DNA of 16,617 bases from Thermaerobacter marianensis (GTDB taxonomy: Bacteria > Bacillota > Sulfobacillia > DYIH01 > DYIG01). The translations under genes were made by a program, and so were the position numbers. The notes beneath the pieces were generated by a model. That model was not told where the DNA came from and did not search any database. It worked only from the letters and a program-made list of their open reading frames with translations. Positions 13,520 through 16,617 of this stretch are shown here, piece after piece. The DNA lies in the NCBI GenBank assembly GCA_020723725.1, contig DYIG01000004.1, positions 1 through 16,617 on the forward strand, read 5' to 3'. The first letter of the stretch is position 1. The number at the start of each line of letters is the position of its first letter.

Positions 13520-14098
13520 ATGGGTGAACAGCGAATTTCAACCCCGCTAGGGGAAAATGAAGTTAAGGCCCTTCGTTCAGGGGACAGGGTCTTTATTTCC
13601 GGGGAGATCTACACCGCGCGCGACATGGCTCATAAGAGGCTGGTCGAGATGCTGGACTCGGGGCAGGACATCCCGTTGGACCTCAAGGGGAGCATTGTTT
13701 ACTACGTTGGTCCAACCCCGGCCCCGCCCGGCCGCGTCATCGGCTCCGCCGGTCCCACCACTGCAGGGAGGATGGACCCGTATACACCGCGCATACTGGC
13801 CCAGGGTGTCAGGGGCTTGATCGGAAAGGGCCGCAGGTCCCCCGAGGTCAAGGAAGCGCTCGTGCGGTATGGCGCGGTCTATCTTGCCGCCATGGGGGGT
13901 GCTGGTGCGCTCTTGTCGCGTCATATAACAGGCGCCAGAGCCGTTCTATTTGAAGACCTTGGACCGGAGGCGGTCTACCTCCTCCAGGTCAAGGAGTTCC
14001 CCGTGGTGGTGGTAAACGATATATATGGCAATGATCTTTATGAGGATGGCGTTTTGCAGTACCGCCTCGATGACAGATCTAATTTTCTGATTTTCTGA
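13520..14098 (+). CDS. Fumarate hydratase class I, beta subunit
   Basis: Smaller subunit of the same fumarase (FumA C-terminal/TtdB family), 192 residues. Visible family blocks: LKSGD-like ALRSGDRVFISGEIYTARD, GSIVYYVGPTPAPPG, GPTTAGRMDPYTP, GLIGKGRRS, YGAVYLAAMGGAGAL and the EFPVVVVNDIYGNDLY end. ATG 13520 is favoured over GTG 13511 because GTGGGGTGG (13506-13514) then lies at proper spacing. The last residues (NFLIF) and the stop are written by the first two units of the octamer repeat that starts at 14082, so the repeat has invaded or grown at the gene's 3' end. Confidence 0.92.
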   Translation: MGEQRISTPLGENEVKALRSGDRVFISGEIYTARDMAHKRLVEMLDSGQDIPLDLKGSIVYYVGPTPAPPGRVIGSAGPTTAGRMDPYTPRILAQGVRGLIGKGRRSPEVKEALVRYGAVYLAAMGGAGALLSRHITGARAVLFEDLGPEAVYLLQVKEFPVVVVNDIYGNDLYEDGVLQYRLDDRSNFLIF

Positions 14099-14129
14099 TT
14101 TTCTGATTTTCTGATTTTCTGATTTTCTG
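14082..14129 (+). repeat. Tandem octamer ATTTTCTG x 6
   Basis: Six perfect head-to-tail copies of ATTTTCTG begin at 14082, 14090, 14098, 14106, 14114 and 14122 and are followed by A at 14130. The first two copies encode the last residues and the TGA stop of fumarase beta; the others fill the gap up to the sucC ribosome binding site (14141-14145). Each unit contains TGA, so every frame is closed within the array. Perfect copies of this length are prone to slipped-strand length change. Confidence 0.95.
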
Positions 14130-14154
14130 AATGGTTTTACGGGAGTTGATAGCT

Positions 14155-15288
14155 TTGAAGCTTTATGAATACATGGCGAAAGAAAGGCTGGCTGGGGCGG
14201 GTATCCCCATACCCCGCGGCCGTCTGGCGAAGTCCCCGGAGGAGGCTGCTGCCATAGCCGCCGACCTTGGCCCCGTTGCGGTAAAAGCCCAGGTCTTGAC
14301 TGGGGGCCGGGGTAAGGCGGGCGGCATACGCATGGCGGAAACGCCCGAGGCGGCTCGCCAGGCTGCGTCTGACATCCTCGGGATGGACATCAAGGGATAT
14401 AAGGTTGAAAGTGTCTACATAGAGGAAAAGCTCACCATCGACCGTGAATTCTATCTCAGTGTGGCGGTGGACTCCTCCGCCAAAAAGCCGCTGATCATCG
14501 CATCGGCTCATGGAGGGGTAAACATCGAGGATGTGCCGGAGAAGGAGATCGTCCGGCTGCACGTGTCCATGCAGTGGGGGGTTAAGCCTTATGTGGGCAA
14601 GGTGATTGCCCGGCAACTGGGGATGACAGGCCAGCAGATCCGTGCTTTTTCAGACCTCCTCATCAAAGTGTATTCCGTCTTCCGTTCCCATGACGCCGAG
14701 CTCGTGGAGATAAACCCATTGGCCCTTATCGGAGATCGGTTGGTTGCGGCTGACGCACGGCTCAATGTCGATGACGACGCCCTGTTCCGTCACCAGGATC
14801 TGCCCCGGGTGAGCGAGGCCACCCTGTTGGAACAACGCATACGAGAGATAGGCTTGAATTACGTCGAATTGGACGGCGATATAGCGGTCATGGCCAACGG
14901 CGCCGGGATAACCATGGCTACACTGGATGTTCTCCAGAAATACGGCGGGCGCCCGATGAATTTCCTCGATGCCGGAGGCGGGGCCTCTTCTGAACCCATG
15001 GCCAAGGCCCTGGAGGTGCTTGTTTCCACCAACCCCAAGGCCATCTTTATAAATATCTTTGGCGGCATAACCCGGTGCGACGACGTCGCGCAGGCTATCA
15101 TCAGCGCGAGGGAGTCTGTCGGCATTCCCATGCCGCTGGTTGTCAGACTCATGGGCACCAATGAGGAATTGGGGGTTCAAATGCTGGCGGCTGCTGGTAT
15201 ACACGCCTTCAAATCCATGGAGGAGGCGGCTGTGGAAGCGGTCAGGGTTGCTGCGGGACGGGGGTGGCAGGTTGGCGATCATCGTTGA
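14155..15288 (+). CDS. sucC: Succinyl-CoA synthetase beta subunit (probably ADP-forming)
   Basis: Beta subunit, 377 residues, carrying the ATP-grasp nucleotide site of succinyl-CoA synthetase (succinyl-CoA + ADP + Pi to succinate + CoA + ATP). It begins MKLYEYMAKERLAGAGIPIPRG, matching the usual MNLHEYQAK-type start. Blocks present: VKAQVLTGGRGKAGG, VEINPLAL, ANGAGITMATLD, NFLDAGGGAS, NIFGGITRCDDVA and RLMGTNEELG. The start is TTG 14155, nine bases after GGGAG (14141-14145); an in-frame ATG at 14131 would add eight residues but sits against the octamer array with no ribosome binding site. It overlaps sucD by 17 bases. Confidence 0.94.
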   Translation: MKLYEYMAKERLAGAGIPIPRGRLAKSPEEAAAIAADLGPVAVKAQVLTGGRGKAGGIRMAETPEAARQAASDILGMDIKGYKVESVYIEEKLTIDREFYLSVAVDSSAKKPLIIASAHGGVNIEDVPEKEIVRLHVSMQWGVKPYVGKVIARQLGMTGQQIRAFSDLLIKVYSVFRSHDAELVEINPLALIGDRLVAADARLNVDDDALFRHQDLPRVSEATLLEQRIREIGLNYVELDGDIAVMANGAGITMATLDVLQKYGGRPMNFLDAGGGASSEPMAKALEVLVSTNPKAIFINIFGGITRCDDVAQAIISARESVGIPMPLVVRLMGTNEELGVQMLAAAGIHAFKSMEEAAVEAVRVAAGRGWQVGDHR

Positions 15289-16159
15289 TGAAAAAACCAA
15301 GGTTCTCGTGCAGGGCATAACGGGCAATCAGGGGGCGTTTCACACCCGTCAAATGCTCGATTACGGCACCAGGGTGGTGGCAGGGGTTTCTCCCGGGAAG
15401 GGCGGGGAGGTAATCCACGGTGTCCCGGTGTACGATACGGCCCAAGAGGCGGTTGACAGCCACGGGGCCAATGCCTCAGTTATATTCGTCCCGGCTCCCT
15501 TTGCAGCGGATGCGGCTTTTGAGAACATGGACGCCGGGTTGGAGACCGTCGTGATAATTACCGAACACATACCTGTCCATGACGCCATGGAGATCATGGC
15601 TTTTGCGTCCACTCGCGGTGTTACCGTGATCGGCCCCAACACATACGGTATTTGCTCGCCGGGGAAGTGCAAGATAGACATCCCGCCCAATAACATCTTT
15701 CATCCGGGGTCAATCGGCGTGGTGGCCCGCAGCGGCACACTTAGTTACGAAATTGTAAGCGCCATAAGCCAAAAAGGCCTGGGCCAATCCACCGTCGTGG
15801 GAATGGGTGGCGATAGGGTGGTCGGGCTCGGTTTTACCGACGTGCTCAAGCGCTTTGAAAAGGACGAGGCTACCCAGGCCGTTGTTCTTGTGGGTGAGAT
15901 TGGCGGCATGGCGGAAGAGGAAGCCGCGGAGTACATCAAGACGATGAGCAAGCCCGTTGTCGCCTTTATTGCCGGGCGGAGCGCACCCCCTGGCAAGAGG
16001 ATGGGTCATGCCGGCGCTATCATAGAGCGGGGCCGCGGGACGTTCGACTCAAAGGTGAAGGCCCTCGAATCGGCCGGTGCTGCAGTAGCGGAGACTCCCC
16101 AACAGGTTGCCGATCTTGTGGCGCAACTGCTTGAAAGAGAAGGGGAATCAGAGGGCTAG
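15272..16159 (+). CDS. sucD: Succinyl-CoA synthetase alpha subunit
   Basis: Alpha subunit, 295 residues, which binds CoA and carries the phosphohistidine. The CoA-binding start reads VLVQGITGNQGAFH (11-24), and the phosphorylated histidine is His246 in GHAGAI, at the same number as in E. coli. SPGKGG, TEHIPVHD, GPNTYGICSPG and ARSGTLSYE are further family blocks. TTG 15272 is chosen because it gives the standard N-terminus, with GGGGTGG (15261-15267) five bases before; the gene therefore starts inside sucC, a common coupling for a 1:1 complex. Its last 12 bases overlap the end of the convergent bioB. Confidence 0.95.
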   Translation: MAIIVDEKTKVLVQGITGNQGAFHTRQMLDYGTRVVAGVSPGKGGEVIHGVPVYDTAQEAVDSHGANASVIFVPAPFAADAAFENMDAGLETVVIITEHIPVHDAMEIMAFASTRGVTVIGPNTYGICSPGKCKIDIPPNNIFHPGSIGVVARSGTLSYEIVSAISQKGLGQSTVVGMGGDRVVGLGFTDVLKRFEKDEATQAVVLVGEIGGMAEEEAAEYIKTMSKPVVAFIAGRSAPPGKRMGHAGAIIERGRGTFDSKVKALESAGAAVAETPQQVADLVAQLLEREGESEG

Positions 16160-16617
16160 ACCAAGACTTTTTATCATATTCAAGTCAGTTTCCACTTCCT
16201 GGCCGGCAGTGGTGAGGTAGCCGCCCACCAGCATGGCGTTTAAGCCAGCCAGCAGGCCGAGTGGTTGCAGCGGTCCCAGGTTGACCTCACGCCCGCCTGC
16301 AAACCGGATCAGTTTATCCGGCATGATGAATCTGAATACGGCGAAGGTTTTCAGCGCTTCGACAGGTGGAATTGGCTTTATGCCGTAAACCGGTGTGCCC
16401 GGTCGTGGATTCAAGAGGTTGATGGGGACCGAATGCACGTCAAGTTCCCGCAGGGCCATGGCCAATTCCACTCGCTGTTCCGGGGTTTCTCCCATGCCGA
16501 TTACCCCTCCACAGCATACCTCCATGCCAGCCTCCTTGGCGGCAAGTACTGTGGCCACCCTCTGTTCATAGCTGTGCGTGGTGCAGATCTTTTGGAAGAA
16601 GGACTTGGCGGTTTCGA
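16148..16617 (-). CDS. bioB: Biotin synthase, C-terminal part (5' end beyond window)
   Basis: Radical SAM enzyme that inserts sulfur into dethiobiotin; about 155 C-terminal residues are visible and the SAM-cluster CxxxCxxC lies outside the window. Recognised blocks are ETAKSFFQKICTTHSYEQR, EVCCGGVIGMGET, PINLLNPRPGTP, MPDKLIRFAGGRE and the terminal GGYLTTAGQ. The cysteine of the CCGG block and the arginine of FAGGRE are those expected to hold the [2Fe-2S] cluster that donates sulfur. The reading frame is open to the window edge. It converges on sucD and overlaps it by 12 bases, with no terminator between them. Confidence 0.94.
   Translation of the reverse strand, partial: ETAKSFFQKICTTHSYEQRVATVLAAKEAGMEVCCGGVIGMGETPEQRVELAMALRELDVHSVPINLLNPRPGTPVYGIKPIPPVEALKTFAVFRFIMPDKLIRFAGGREVNLGPLQPLGLLAGLNAMLVGGYLTTAGQEVETDLNMIKSLGLAL

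Noticed and set aside
14082..14129. Frame-switching (on/off) phase variation of fumarase beta or sucC by the octamer
   Set aside because: The fumarase stop lies in the first two units and the sucC start lies beyond the array, so changing the copy number does not alter either reading frame; only spacing effects remain possible.

Overview
The window reads as chromosomal DNA of a GC-rich anaerobic member of the Firmicutes, probably Peptococcaceae or a relative (Desulfotomaculum, Pelotomaculum or Moorella type). The reasons are strong GGAGG-type ribosome binding sites, many TTG starts, sigma-A promoters close to consensus, a two-subunit Fe-S fumarase, an LDH-like malate dehydrogenase, an enzyme resembling the anaerobic Re-citrate synthase, and a reduced cytochrome c maturation set. 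The taxonomy is inference; no rRNA gene or other direct marker is present.

Layout. (1) 1-1219: two NAD-dependent sugar epimerase/dehydratase genes diverge, one cut by the left edge (1-50, minus) and galE (230-1219). (2) 1220-1555: no convincing gene, ending in a good promoter with direct repeats. (3) 1556-5011: a tight six-gene operon coding for a ubiquitin-like sulfur carrier (MoaD/ThiS type) fused to an E1-like MoeB/ThiF enzyme, three small proteins matching the three subunits of TusDCB/DsrEFH, an O-acetylserine sulfhydrylase-type cysteine synthase, and a JAMM/Mec-type metalloprotease. (4) 5012-10176: an AT-rich regulatory region, then ccmE-F-A-B-C-D. CcmE is the CxxxY variant and ccmG, ccmH and ccmI are absent, so this is the reduced 'System I*'. 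(5) 10188-16159: TCA-cycle genes: a probable Re-citrate synthase with its own promoter and an 18-bp palindrome, a terminator, then mdh, fumarase alpha and beta, sucC and sucD. Six copies of an 8-bp repeat separate fumarase beta from sucC. (6) 16148-16617: the C-terminal part of bioB on the minus strand, converging on and overlapping sucD.

How the genes work together. The most unusual block is region 3. It looks like a protein-thiocarboxylate route to cysteine similar to mycobacterial CysO/MoeZ/CysM/Mec, but with the carrier fused to its activating enzyme so that the carrier's diglycine is internal, with no rhodanese domain, and with a complete Tus/Dsr-type sulfur relay in the same operon. The inferred scheme is: the JAMM protease frees the diglycine end, E1 adenylates it, the DsrEFH-like complex supplies persulfide sulfur, cysteine synthase joins the thiocarboxylate to an activated serine, and the JAMM protease releases cysteine. 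Regions 4 and 5 fit an anaerobe that makes c-type cytochromes and runs the C4 arm of the TCA cycle (succinyl-CoA to oxaloacetate to citrate, or the reverse).
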